DNA from: Kluyvera sp046569695
Lineage (GTDB): Bacteria; Pseudomonadota; Gammaproteobacteria; Enterobacterales; Enterobacteriaceae
DNA: 64,000 bases
Direction of reading: 5' to 3'
Assembly: GCF_046569695.1 (NCBI RefSeq)
Contig: NZ_JBKHUI010000005.1
Coordinates: 186,001-250,000 of the forward strand
Shown here: piece by piece, positions 27,495 through 35,589 of the stretch
Layout: the number at the start of each line of letters is the position of its first letter
Numbering within the stretch: the first letter of the stretch is position 1
The notes under the pieces: model-generated
Seen by the model: the letters and a program-made list of their open reading frames with translations, nothing else
Databases searched by the model: none
What the model was told of the DNA's origin: nothing
Program-made: the position numbers and the translations under genes

Positions 27495-27524
27495 AAAAAA
27501 GGGCCGGTTTTCACCGACCCTTCT
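27495..27524 (-). terminator. gyrA terminator
   Basis: In the minus-strand transcript GGGTCGGT, GAAA tetraloop, ACCGGCCC (one U.G pair), then TTTTTTATG. Twenty bases behind the gyrA stop. The ~140 bases from here to the rcsC start carry rcsC's promoter; no clear element seen. Confidence 0.93.
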
Positions 27525-27541
27525 TGCCACGTTACTGACGA

Positions 27542-30178
27542 TTACTCTTCAGCATCGTCCGCAACGTCGTCATCGCTGTCGGTCTCCGGCGCGATATCAT
27601 CATCGCCTTCCGCCACGCTACCGTCGATAGCGTCCAGCTCTTCGTCATCAACCGGCTCGGCCACGCGCTGCAGACCCACTACGTTTTCATCTTCCGCAGT
27701 ACGGATGAGGATAACGCCCTGGGTGTTACGCCCTACCACGCTGACTTCCGACACGCGAGTACGCACCAGCGTACCGGCATCGGTGATCATCATGATCTGG
27801 TCGCAGTCGTCGACCTGCACTGCGCCCACCACGGAGCCGTTACGCTCGGTGACTTTGATAGAGATAACGCCCTGCGTCGCACGCGACTTGGTCGGATACT
27901 CTTCGGCAGCAGTACGTTTACCATAGCCGTTCTGGGTCACGGTCAGGATTGCGCCTTCGCCACGTGGAACAATCAGCGATACCACGCTGTCTTTTTCCGC
28001 GAGCTTGATACCGCGAACGCCAGTCGCAGTACGACCCATCGCGCGAACGGCATCTTCTTTAAAGCGCACCACTTTACCGGCGGCAGAGAACAGCATGACT
28101 TCATCGGAGCCGGAGGTCAGGTCAACACCAATCAGCTCGTCGCCTTCGTTCAGGTTCACCGCGATAATACCGGCAGAGCGCGGACGGCTGAACTCAGTCA
28201 GCGCCGTTTTCTTCACGGTACCGCTGGCGGTCGCCATAAAGACGTTCACGCCCTCTTCGTACTCGCGTACCGGCAGGATGGCGGTGATACGTTCGTTCGC
28301 TTCCAGCGGCAGCAGGTTGACGATCGGACGGCCACGCGCACCACGGCTGGCTTCCGGCAGCTGATAGACCTTCATCCAGTACAGACGACCACGGCTGGAG
28401 AAGCAGAGGATCGTGTCGTGAGTGTTGGCCACCAGCAGGCGGTCGATAAAGTCTTCTTCTTTAATACGGGCAGCTGACTTGCCTTTACCACCACGACGCT
28501 GAGCTTCGTAATCGGTAAGCGGCTGATATTTGACGTAACCCTGGTGAGACAGCGTTACCACAACATCCTCCTGGCTGATCAGATCTTCGATATTAATATC
28601 GGCGCTGTTCGCGGTGATTTCAGTACGACGTTCGTCGCCGAACTGTTCACGAACCAGCTCCAGCTCTTCACGGATCACTTCCATCAGACGCTCGGCGCTG
28701 CCCAGAATGCGCAGCAGTTCAGCAATCTGTTCCAGCAGCTCTTTGTACTCGTCGAGCAGTTTTTCATGCTCAAGGCCGGTCAGTTTCTGCAGACGCAGAT
28801 CCAGAATCGCCTGTGCCTGCTGTTCGGTCAGGTAGTATTTACCGTCACGAACGCCAAACTCAGGTTCCAGCCACTCTGGACGCGCCGCGTCATCACCCGC
28901 ACGTTCCAGCATCGCGGAAACGTTGCCCAGTTCCCACGACTGTGCCACCAGGCCCGCTTTCGCTTCGGCCGGGGTTGGCGCACGACGGATCAGTTCAATG
29001 ATCGGGTCAATGTTAGCCAGCGCAACGGCCAGCGCTTCCAGGATGTGCGCGCGGTCACGCGCTTTACGCAGTTCGAAAATGGTACGGCGAGTCACCACTT
29101 CACGGCGGTGACGCACGAACGCAGCGATAATCTCTTTCAGGTTCATGATCTTCGGCTGACCATGGTGCAGGGCAACCATGTTGATACCGAAGGAGACCTG
29201 CAGCTGGGTCTGGGAGTAGAGGTTGTTCAGCACCACTTCCCCGACCGCGTCGCGTTTCACTTCAATCACGATGCGCATACCGTCTTTATCAGACTCGTCA
29301 CGCAGCGCGCTGATGCCTTCAACGCGTTTATCTTTTACCAGCTCGGCGATTTTCTCGATCAGGCGCGCTTTGTTCACCTGATACGGAATTTCGTGCACGA
29401 TGATGGTTTCACGACCGGTTTTAGCGTCGGCTTCGACTTCCGCGCGAGCGCGAATGTACACTTTGCCACGACCGGTACGATAGGCTTCTTCAATCCCGCG
29501 GCGGCCGTTAATAATGGCGGCAGTCGGGAAATCCGGGCCTGGGATGTGTTCCATCAAACCTTCGATGGTGATGTCTTCGTTGTCGACATACGCCAGACAG
29601 CCATTGATCACTTCTGTCAGGTTGTGCGGTGGAATGTTGGTGGCCATACCTACGGCGATACCAGAGGCACCGTTAACCAGCAGGTTAGGAATTTTGGTCG
29701 GCATGACATCTGGAATACGTTCGGTGCCGTCGTAGTTATCGACGAAGTCCACCGTCTCTTTTTCCAGATCGGCCATCAGCTCATGGGCGATTTTCGACAT
29801 ACGGATTTCCGTATAACGCATCGCTGCGGCGGAGTCGCCATCGACAGAACCGAAGTTACCTTGACCATCTACCAGCATGTATCGCAGCGAGAATGGCTGT
29901 GCCATACGGACGATAGTGTCATAGACGGCAGTATCACCATGCGGGTGATATTTACCGATCACGTCACCCACGACACGGGCTGATTTTTTATAGGCTTTGT
30001 TCCAGTCATTGCCCAATACGTTCATGGCGTAAAGTACGCGACGGTGTACCGGCTTCAGGCCATCTCGGACATCCGGCAGCGCACGGCCAACAATGACCGA
30101 CATCGCATAATCCAGATAAGAGTTCTTAAGCTCTTCCTCAATGTTGACCGGTGTAATTTCTCTCGCAAGGTCGCTCAT
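27542..30178 (-). CDS. gyrA: DNA gyrase subunit A
   Basis: 878 residues (E. coli 875). Breakage-reunion domain with catalytic Tyr122 (AAAMRYTE) and the GyrA box QRRGGKG at the start of the DNA-wrapping domain; acidic tail EGDDDIAPETDSDDDVADDA. Gyrase introduces negative supercoils and is the fluoroquinolone target. In the quinolone region residue 83 is threonine (codon ACT) where E. coli has serine, and residue 87 is the normal aspartate. Thr83 is the natural state in some enteric species and a resistance change in others. Single gene; strong terminator. Confidence 0.99.
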   Translation of the reverse strand: MSDLAREITPVNIEEELKNSYLDYAMSVIVGRALPDVRDGLKPVHRRVLYAMNVLGNDWNKAYKKSARVVGDVIGKYHPHGDTAVYDTIVRMAQPFSLRYMLVDGQGNFGSVDGDSAAAMRYTEIRMSKIAHELMADLEKETVDFVDNYDGTERIPDVMPTKIPNLLVNGASGIAVGMATNIPPHNLTEVINGCLAYVDNEDITIEGLMEHIPGPDFPTAAIINGRRGIEEAYRTGRGKVYIRARAEVEADAKTGRETIIVHEIPYQVNKARLIEKIAELVKDKRVEGISALRDESDKDGMRIVIEVKRDAVGEVVLNNLYSQTQLQVSFGINMVALHHGQPKIMNLKEIIAAFVRHRREVVTRRTIFELRKARDRAHILEALAVALANIDPIIELIRRAPTPAEAKAGLVAQSWELGNVSAMLERAGDDAARPEWLEPEFGVRDGKYYLTEQQAQAILDLRLQKLTGLEHEKLLDEYKELLEQIAELLRILGSAERLMEVIREELELVREQFGDERRTEITANSADINIEDLISQEDVVVTLSHQGYVKYQPLTDYEAQRRGGKGKSAARIKEEDFIDRLLVANTHDTILCFSSRGRLYWMKVYQLPEASRGARGRPIVNLLPLEANERITAILPVREYEEGVNVFMATASGTVKKTALTEFSRPRSAGIIAVNLNEGDELIGVDLTSGSDEVMLFSAAGKVVRFKEDAVRAMGRTATGVRGIKLAEKDSVVSLIVPRGEGAILTVTQNGYGKRTAAEEYPTKSRATQGVISIKVTERNGSVVGAVQVDDCDQIMMITDAGTLVRTRVSEVSVVGRNTQGVILIRTAEDENVVGLQRVAEPVDDEELDAIDGSVAEGDDDIAPETDSDDDVADDAEE

Positions 30179-30339
30179 CTAACCGCTATCCCTCTACTGT
30201 ATTCCCGGATTCAAAGGTCGCAAATTATAACACATTAGCGTAAAGACAGGTAAACCCATTAGCACCCGCCGAACGCTTTATTCACGCCGTGGTACTGATA
30301 TACTCGCTGGCAATAACGAAATAAGGAGCAGGAACAGCC

Positions 30340-31068
30340 ATGAATGCCGAAAAAGCCGCGGTAGCGCACAACGTAGACCACGAAGAGATCGCCAAATTCG
30401 AGGCGGTCGCGTCACGTTGGTGGGATCTGGAGGGGGAATTTAAGCCTCTGCACCGCATTAACCCGCTGCGTCTGGGCTACATCGCCGAACGTTCCGGCGG
30501 CCTGTTTGGCAAGAAAGTGCTGGACGTCGGCTGCGGCGGCGGCATTCTGGCCGAAAGCATGGCGCGTGAAGGTGCTACGGTCACCGGGCTGGATATGGGT
30601 TTCGAGCCGCTGCAGGTAGCAAAGCTGCACTCATTAGAAACCGCTATTCCGGTCGATTACGTTCAGGAAACGGTTGAAGAGCACGCTGCCAAACACGCCG
30701 GGCAGTATGACGTGGTGACCTGCATGGAGATGCTGGAACACGTTCCAGACCCACAGTCGGTAGTAAAAGCCTGCGCCCAACTGGTGAAGCCCGGTGGCCA
30801 GGTCTTCTTCTCCACGCTCAACCGCAACGGCAAATCCTGGCTGATGGCGGTGGTTGGCGCGGAGTACATTCTGCGCATGGTGCCAAAAGGCACCCATGAC
30901 GTGAAGAAATTCATCAAGCCGGCCGAACTGCTGAGCTGGGTTGACCAAACCGTGTTGAAAGAGCGCCATATGATTGGTCTGCACTACAACCCGATAACCA
31001 ACAGCTTTAAGCTGGCGCCGGGCGTAGACGTTAACTATATGCTGCACACCACCGCCAAAAGCGAATAA
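30340..31068 (+). CDS. ubiG: Ubiquinone biosynthesis O-methyltransferase UbiG
   Basis: 242 residues (E. coli 240). SAM-binding motif I VLDVGCGGGILAESMA at ~62-77, acidic motif GLDMGFEPL, motif post-I VVTCMEMLEHVPDP. UbiG performs both O-methylations in ubiquinone synthesis (after the C5 and C6 hydroxylations) and binds membranes. Divergent from gyrA with a ~160-base gap; AAGGAGCAGG precedes the ATG. Confidence 0.98.
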   Translation: MNAEKAAVAHNVDHEEIAKFEAVASRWWDLEGEFKPLHRINPLRLGYIAERSGGLFGKKVLDVGCGGGILAESMAREGATVTGLDMGFEPLQVAKLHSLETAIPVDYVQETVEEHAAKHAGQYDVVTCMEMLEHVPDPQSVVKACAQLVKPGGQVFFSTLNRNGKSWLMAVVGAEYILRMVPKGTHDVKKFIKPAELLSWVDQTVLKERHMIGLHYNPITNSFKLAPGVDVNYMLHTTAKSE

Positions 31069-31081
31069 ATCTGCGCTCATG

Positions 31082-31172
31082 GCCTGATGGCGCTCTATTG
31101 TAGGCCGGATAAGCGCAGCGCCATCCGGCACCAGGCTACAATGCCTGATGGCGCTGCGCTTATCAGGCCTAC
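31082..31172. repeat. REP pair (BIME) after ubiG
   Basis: GCCTGATGGCGCTCTATTGT and AGGCCGGATAAGCGCAGCGC are followed by an inverted copy GCCTGATGGCGCTGCGCTTA with TCAGGCCTAC. The rest of the 460-base gap to nrdA is AT-rich regulatory DNA, including a 9-bp inverted repeat AAATTGCGC / GCGCAATTT (31208-31236). Confidence 0.88.
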
Positions 31173-31377
31173 GTGTCCCCTACCAATCATGGGAGGCGTT
31201 TACGACAAAATTGCGCTACATCATATTGCGCAATTTCCCCCTTCGACGAAGAAATCAGCACTCGATCAAATTTTCATTTTTTTTTGCAAATTATTGACAT
31301 TCCCGCCAGCCCTTATGCGCCGTGGACTTCACGTTTTTTACCCTTTCCCAACCTCACTTTAACCTCAAATGCAACTC

Positions 31378-31405
31378 TTGTATTCAAATGAACCCGGACT
31401 AGAAT
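31378..31405 (+). promoter_or_regulatory. nrdAB promoter
   Basis: TTGTAT (31378-31383), 16 bases, TAGAAT (31400-31405), about 130 bases before the nrdA ATG. The following TACTCACCATATAGCG may be part of an NrdR site but is too degenerate to call. Confidence 0.65.
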
Positions 31406-31453
31406 ACTCACCATATAGCGTTTAATTAATCAACGAACCCCTACATGTAGTAT

Positions 31454-31491
31454 TTATCCACAGGTTTTGCTACAACGGTAATTGTGGATAA
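31454..31491. promoter_or_regulatory. Two DnaA boxes in the nrdAB leader
   Basis: Perfect TTATCCACA on + (31454-31462) and its inverse TGTGGATAA (31483-31491), 20 bases apart. They lie between the promoter and nrdA. DnaA binding here links dNTP synthesis to initiation in E. coli, where nrdAB is DnaA-regulated. Confidence 0.88.
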
Positions 31492-31532
31492 ATCAGGGGA
31501 TATTTTCCTTTTCACGGACAGGTAAAAATCAC

Positions 31533-33818
31533 ATGAATCAGAGTCTGCTGGTGACTAAGCGTGACGGCCGCACAGAACGCATTAACCTCGACAAAATTCA
31601 TCGCGTGCTGGATTGGGCCGCCGAAGGGCTGCACAACGTTTCGATTTCCCAGGTCGAACTGCGTTCACACATCCAGTTCTACGACGGGATTAAAACGTCC
31701 GACATTCATGAAACCATTATCAAAGCAGCCGCAGACCTGATCTCCAGCGAAGCACCGGACTACCAGTACCTGGCCGCGCGCCTGGCGGTATTCCACCTGC
31801 GCAAAAAAGCCTACGGCCAGTTTGAACCACCGGCACTGTTCGACCATGTCAAACACATGGTTAACCTGGGTAAATACGACAATCATCTGCTGGAAGACTA
31901 TACGGAAGAAGAGTTCAAGCAGATGGACTCGTTCATTGTTCACGACCGTGACATGACCTTCTCCTACGCTGCCGTTAAGCAGCTGGAAGGGAAATACCTG
32001 GTCCAGAACCGCGTGACCGGCGAAATCTACGAGAGCGCCCAGTTCCTCTATATTCTGGTGGCTGCGTGCCTGTTCTCGAACTACCCGCGTGAAACCCGTC
32101 TGAGCTACGTGAAGCGCTTCTACGATGCGGTCTCCACGTTCAAAATTTCTCTGCCTACGCCGATTATGTCCGGCGTGCGTACCCCAACTCGTCAGTTCAG
32201 CTCTTGCGTACTGATCGAGTGCGGCGACAGCCTGGATTCCATCAACGCCACCTCCAGCGCTATCGTGAAATACGTTTCCCAGCGTGCCGGTATCGGCATC
32301 AACGCCGGTCGCATTCGTGCGCTGGGTAGCCCGATTCGCGGCGGTGAAGCGTTCCACACCGGCTGTATTCCGTTCTACAAGCACTTCCAGACGGCGGTTA
32401 AATCCTGCTCTCAGGGCGGCGTACGCGGTGGTGCGGCCACCCTGTTCTACCCTATGTGGCACCTGGAAGTGGAAAGCCTGCTGGTACTGAAAAACAACCG
32501 TGGCGTGGAAGGCAACCGCGTGCGTCATATGGACTACGGCGTACAGATCAACAAGCTGATGTACACCCGTCTGCTGAAAGGCGGCGACATCACCCTGTTC
32601 AGCCCATCCGACGTCCCTGGCCTGTACGATGCGTTCTTCGCCGACCAGGACGAGTTCGAGCGTCTGTACACTCAATATGAAAACGACGACAGCATCCGCA
32701 AGCAGCGCGTGAAAGCGGTTGAACTGTTCTCCCTGATGATGCAGGAACGTGCTTCTACCGGCCGTATCTACATCCAGAACGTTGACCACTGCAACACCCA
32801 CAGCCCGTTTGACCCGGTTGTCGCACCAGTTCGCCAGTCTAACCTGTGCCTGGAAATCGCCCTGCCGACCAAACCGCTGGATGACGTGAACGACGAAAAC
32901 GGCGAAATCGCCCTGTGTACGCTGTCCGCCTTCAACCTGGGCGCTATCAAGAGCCTGGACGAGCTGGAAGAGCTGGCGGTGCTGGCAGTACGTGCACTGG
33001 ATGCCCTGCTGGATTACCAGGACTACCCAATCAAAGCCGCTGAACGTGGCGCAATGGGTCGTCGTACGCTGGGTATCGGCGTTATCAACTACGCCTACTG
33101 GCTGGCGAAAAACGGCAAGCGCTACTCCGACGGCAGTGCCAACAACCTGACGCACCAGACCTTCGAAGCAATTCAGTACTACCTGCTGAAAGCCTCCAAC
33201 GAGCTGGCGAAAGAGCAAGGCGCGTGCCCGTGGTTCAACGAAACCACCTACTCGCAGGGCATTCTGCCAATCGACACCTATAAGAAAGACCTGGATGCGA
33301 TTACTAACGAGCCGCTGCATCTGGATTGGGAAGCGCTGCGTGAGTCCATTAAGACCCACGGTCTGCGTAACTCCACGCTCTCTGCCCTGATGCCGTCCGA
33401 GACCTCTTCGCAGATCTCCAACGCCACCAACGGCATTGAGCCGCCGCGCGGCTACGTGAGCATCAAAGCGTCGAAAGACGGTATCCTGCGCCAGGTAGTG
33501 CCGGACTACGAGCACCTGCACAACGCTTACGAGCTGCTGTGGGAAATGCCGAACAACGACGGTTATCTGCAGTTGGTGGGTATCATGCAGAAGTTTATCG
33601 ACCAGTCGATCTCTGCCAACACCAACTATGACCCGACGCGCTTCCCGTCTGGCAAAGTCCCGATGCAGCAGCTGTTGAAAGACCTGCTCACCGCCTACAA
33701 ATTTGGCGTGAAGACCCTGTACTACCAGAACACCCGCGACGGTGCGGAAGATGCGCAGGACGATCTGGCGCCATCCATTCAGGATGACGGCTGCGAAAGC
33801 GGCGCTTGTAAGATCTAA
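31533..33818 (+). CDS. nrdA: Ribonucleoside-diphosphate reductase class Ia, large subunit
   Basis: 761 residues from ATG 31533, the E. coli length; the frame extends to 31482 but that part lies over a DnaA box and is not conserved. N-terminal ATP cone (overall activity site), then the barrel with the redox cysteines (SSCVLIECG, ALCTLSAFN, SNLCLEIALP) and the C-terminal shuttle pair Cys754/Cys759 (GCESGACKI). It reduces ribonucleoside diphosphates with a radical supplied by NrdB. First gene of nrdAB-yfaE. Confidence 0.99.
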   Translation: MNQSLLVTKRDGRTERINLDKIHRVLDWAAEGLHNVSISQVELRSHIQFYDGIKTSDIHETIIKAAADLISSEAPDYQYLAARLAVFHLRKKAYGQFEPPALFDHVKHMVNLGKYDNHLLEDYTEEEFKQMDSFIVHDRDMTFSYAAVKQLEGKYLVQNRVTGEIYESAQFLYILVAACLFSNYPRETRLSYVKRFYDAVSTFKISLPTPIMSGVRTPTRQFSSCVLIECGDSLDSINATSSAIVKYVSQRAGIGINAGRIRALGSPIRGGEAFHTGCIPFYKHFQTAVKSCSQGGVRGGAATLFYPMWHLEVESLLVLKNNRGVEGNRVRHMDYGVQINKLMYTRLLKGGDITLFSPSDVPGLYDAFFADQDEFERLYTQYENDDSIRKQRVKAVELFSLMMQERASTGRIYIQNVDHCNTHSPFDPVVAPVRQSNLCLEIALPTKPLDDVNDENGEIALCTLSAFNLGAIKSLDELEELAVLAVRALDALLDYQDYPIKAAERGAMGRRTLGIGVINYAYWLAKNGKRYSDGSANNLTHQTFEAIQYYLLKASNELAKEQGACPWFNETTYSQGILPIDTYKKDLDAITNEPLHLDWEALRESIKTHGLRNSTLSALMPSETSSQISNATNGIEPPRGYVSIKASKDGILRQVVPDYEHLHNAYELLWEMPNNDGYLQLVGIMQKFIDQSISANTNYDPTRFPSGKVPMQQLLKDLLTAYKFGVKTLYYQNTRDGAEDAQDDLAPSIQDDGCESGACKI

Positions 33819-33826
33819 TAACGATT

Positions 33827-33852
33827 GCCGGGCAGCAACACGCTGACCCGGC
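33827..33852. repeat. Hairpin between nrdA and nrdB
   Basis: GCCGGGCAGC, loop AACAC, GCTGACCCGGC (one bulged A). A single REP-like unit in the 150-base nrdA-nrdB gap; it could shield the nrdA 3' end and adjust the subunit ratio. No T run. Confidence 0.6.
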
Positions 33853-33967
33853 CTTTGATTTCCGTATCGACCAAAACCTTATTCGGTGTACGGATTTATT
33901 TGCGATGATATTGTAAGCAGGTAAGTAACCGCCATCCGGCATTACTCTCCAGACAGGATTGACATCA

Positions 33968-35098
33968 ATGGCATACACCACTTTTTCACAGACGAAAAAC
34001 GATCAGCTCAAAGAGCCGATGTTCTTTGGCCAGCCGGTCAACGTGGCACGCTACGACCAGCAAAAATATGACATCTTCGAAAAGCTAATTGAAAAACAGC
34101 TCTCCTTCTTCTGGCGTCCGGAAGAAGTTGACGTTTCCCGCGACCGTATCGACTACCAGGCGCTGCCGGAACACGAAAAGCATATTTTCATCAGCAACCT
34201 GAAGTATCAAACCCTGCTGGACTCTATCCAGGGCCGTAGCCCGAACGTCGCGCTGCTGCCGCTGATTTCCATTCCGGAACTGGAAACCTGGGTTGAAACG
34301 TGGGCGTTCTCTGAAACCATCCACTCGCGCTCTTACACCCACATCATCCGCAACATCGTCAACGATCCGGCGATTGTGTTTGATGACATCGTGACCAACG
34401 AACAAATTCAGAAGCGTGCCGAAGGCATCTCCAGCTATTACGACGAGCTGATCGAAATGACCAGCTACTGGCACCTGCTGGGCGAAGGTACTCACACCGT
34501 TAACGGAAAAACCGTAACCGTGAACCTGCGCGAGCTGAAAAAGAAACTCTATATCTGCCTGATGAGCGTGAACGCGCTAGAAGCCATTCGCTTCTACGTC
34601 AGCTTCGCTTGCTCCTTCGCCTTCGCCGAGCGCGAACTGATGGAAGGCAACGCCAAGATTATTCGCCTGATCGCCCGCGATGAAGCGCTGCACCTGACCG
34701 GCACCCAGCACATGCTGAACCTGCTGCGCAGCGGCGCGGATGACCCGGAAATGGCGGAGATTGCGGAAGAGTGCAAACAGGAATGCTATGACCTGTTCGT
34801 GCAGGCTGCCGTACAGGAAAAAGAGTGGGCGGATTATCTGTTCCGCGACGGCTCAATGATTGGCCTGAACAAAGACATTCTGTGCCAGTACGTTGAGTAC
34901 ATCACCAACATCCGTATGCAGGCGGTTGGCCTGGATCTGCCGTTCCAGACCCGCTCTAACCCAATCCCGTGGATCAACACCTGGCTGGTGTCCGATAACG
35001 TGCAGGTTGCCCCGCAGGAAGTGGAAGTCAGCTCCTATCTGGTCGGCCAGATTGACTCGGAAGTCAATACTGACGATCTCAGCGACTTCCAGCTCTAA
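33968..35098 (+). CDS. nrdB: Ribonucleoside-diphosphate reductase class Ia, small subunit
   Basis: 376 residues from ATG 33968 (E. coli 376). The di-iron ligands and radical tyrosine are in place: Glu115-x-x-His118 and Tyr122 in SETIHSRSYTHI, and the second cluster RDEALHLTGTQH. The C-terminal tail (DSEVNTDDLSDFQL) docks on NrdA. NrdB makes the stable tyrosyl radical used for each turnover. Its stop overlaps the yfaE start by one base (TAATG). Confidence 0.99.
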   Translation: MAYTTFSQTKNDQLKEPMFFGQPVNVARYDQQKYDIFEKLIEKQLSFFWRPEEVDVSRDRIDYQALPEHEKHIFISNLKYQTLLDSIQGRSPNVALLPLISIPELETWVETWAFSETIHSRSYTHIIRNIVNDPAIVFDDIVTNEQIQKRAEGISSYYDELIEMTSYWHLLGEGTHTVNGKTVTVNLRELKKKLYICLMSVNALEAIRFYVSFACSFAFAERELMEGNAKIIRLIARDEALHLTGTQHMLNLLRSGADDPEMAEIAEECKQECYDLFVQAAVQEKEWADYLFRDGSMIGLNKDILCQYVEYITNIRMQAVGLDLPFQTRSNPIPWINTWLVSDNVQVAPQEVEVSSYLVGQIDSEVNTDDLSDFQL

Positions 35099-35352
35099 TG
35101 AGCCGCGTTTTTCTGCGCATCTCTGGCACGCGTTTGCAGTGCCAGGATGAACACCCTTCCCTGCTGGCGGCGCTGGAATCTCACAACGTTGAGGTGGAAT
35201 ACCAGTGCCGCGAAGGCTACTGCGGCTCCTGCCGCACACGGTTGGTGTCCGGCCAGGTTGACTGGCTGACCGAGCCGCTGGCCTTTATCCAGCCGGGTGA
35301 AATTTTGCCCTGCTGCTGCCGGGCAAAGGGTGATATAGAAATTGAGATGTAA
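35098..35352 (+). CDS. yfaE: [2Fe-2S] ferredoxin YfaE, NrdB cofactor maintenance
   Basis: 84 residues. Plant-type ferredoxin cysteines: Cys37, Cys42, Cys45 (CREGYCGSC) and the fourth in LPCCCR (72-74). YfaE delivers electrons for building and restoring the diferric-tyrosyl cofactor of NrdB. Translationally coupled to nrdB by a one-base overlap, as in E. coli. Confidence 0.97.
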   Translation: MSRVFLRISGTRLQCQDEHPSLLAALESHNVEVEYQCREGYCGSCRTRLVSGQVDWLTEPLAFIQPGEILPCCCRAKGDIEIEM

Positions 35353-35353
35353 C

Positions 35354-35380
35354 GGTGAGTGCACTTCGTGTGCACTCACC
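35354..35380. repeat. Strong hairpin behind yfaE
   Basis: GGTGAGTGCAC, five-base loop TTCGT, GTGCACTCACC: a perfect 11-bp stem starting one base after the yfaE stop. No T run on either strand, so not a canonical terminator. The next ~140 bases (35381-35517) have no recognisable gene; in E. coli inaA and glpTQ would lie here. Confidence 0.7.
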
Positions 35381-35517
35381 AACGGCATCGCGCCACGGCG
35401 CATAGGCCATCAGAAAAATGGCGTAGCACAGCAACAAGTTGCTGGCGGCGGCCATATCTAATAAAAAGCGACCCACCACACACTTCTCGCCATTACCCTT
35501 TTCGATTGATGCGCGAA

Positions 35518-35579
35518 TATGTTCGAAATCAAACAAAATAATCCATACACATGACTTAATGTTGTTAAAACGAACATTA
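35518..35579. promoter_or_regulatory. GlpR operators before glpA
   Basis: Two sites resembling the GlpR consensus: TATGTTCGAAATCAAACAAA (35518-35537) and AATGTT...GAACATT (35558-35578, the right half CGAACATT perfect). GlpR represses glp genes until glycerol-3-phosphate binds. The second site ends 11 bases before glpA. Confidence 0.72.
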
Positions 35580-35589
35580 AGGACACATT

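Noticed and set aside
28544..29983. 479-codon open frame on the + strand
   Set aside because: Fully antisense to gyrA; a codon-bias shadow without ribosome site or recognisable domains.
31400..31425. NrdR box near the nrdA promoter
   Set aside because: Only CACCATATAGCG resembles the consensus; a second box at the required spacing is missing.
31665..33521. 618-codon open frame on the minus strand
   Set aside because: Antisense to nrdA; composition (His, Gln, Val rich) is typical of antisense frames of highly expressed genes.
35285..35536. 83-codon minus-strand frame before glpA (MFDFEHIRASIEKG...)
   Set aside because: Starts inside a GlpR operator, runs into yfaE, has no ribosome site and no similarity that I recognise.
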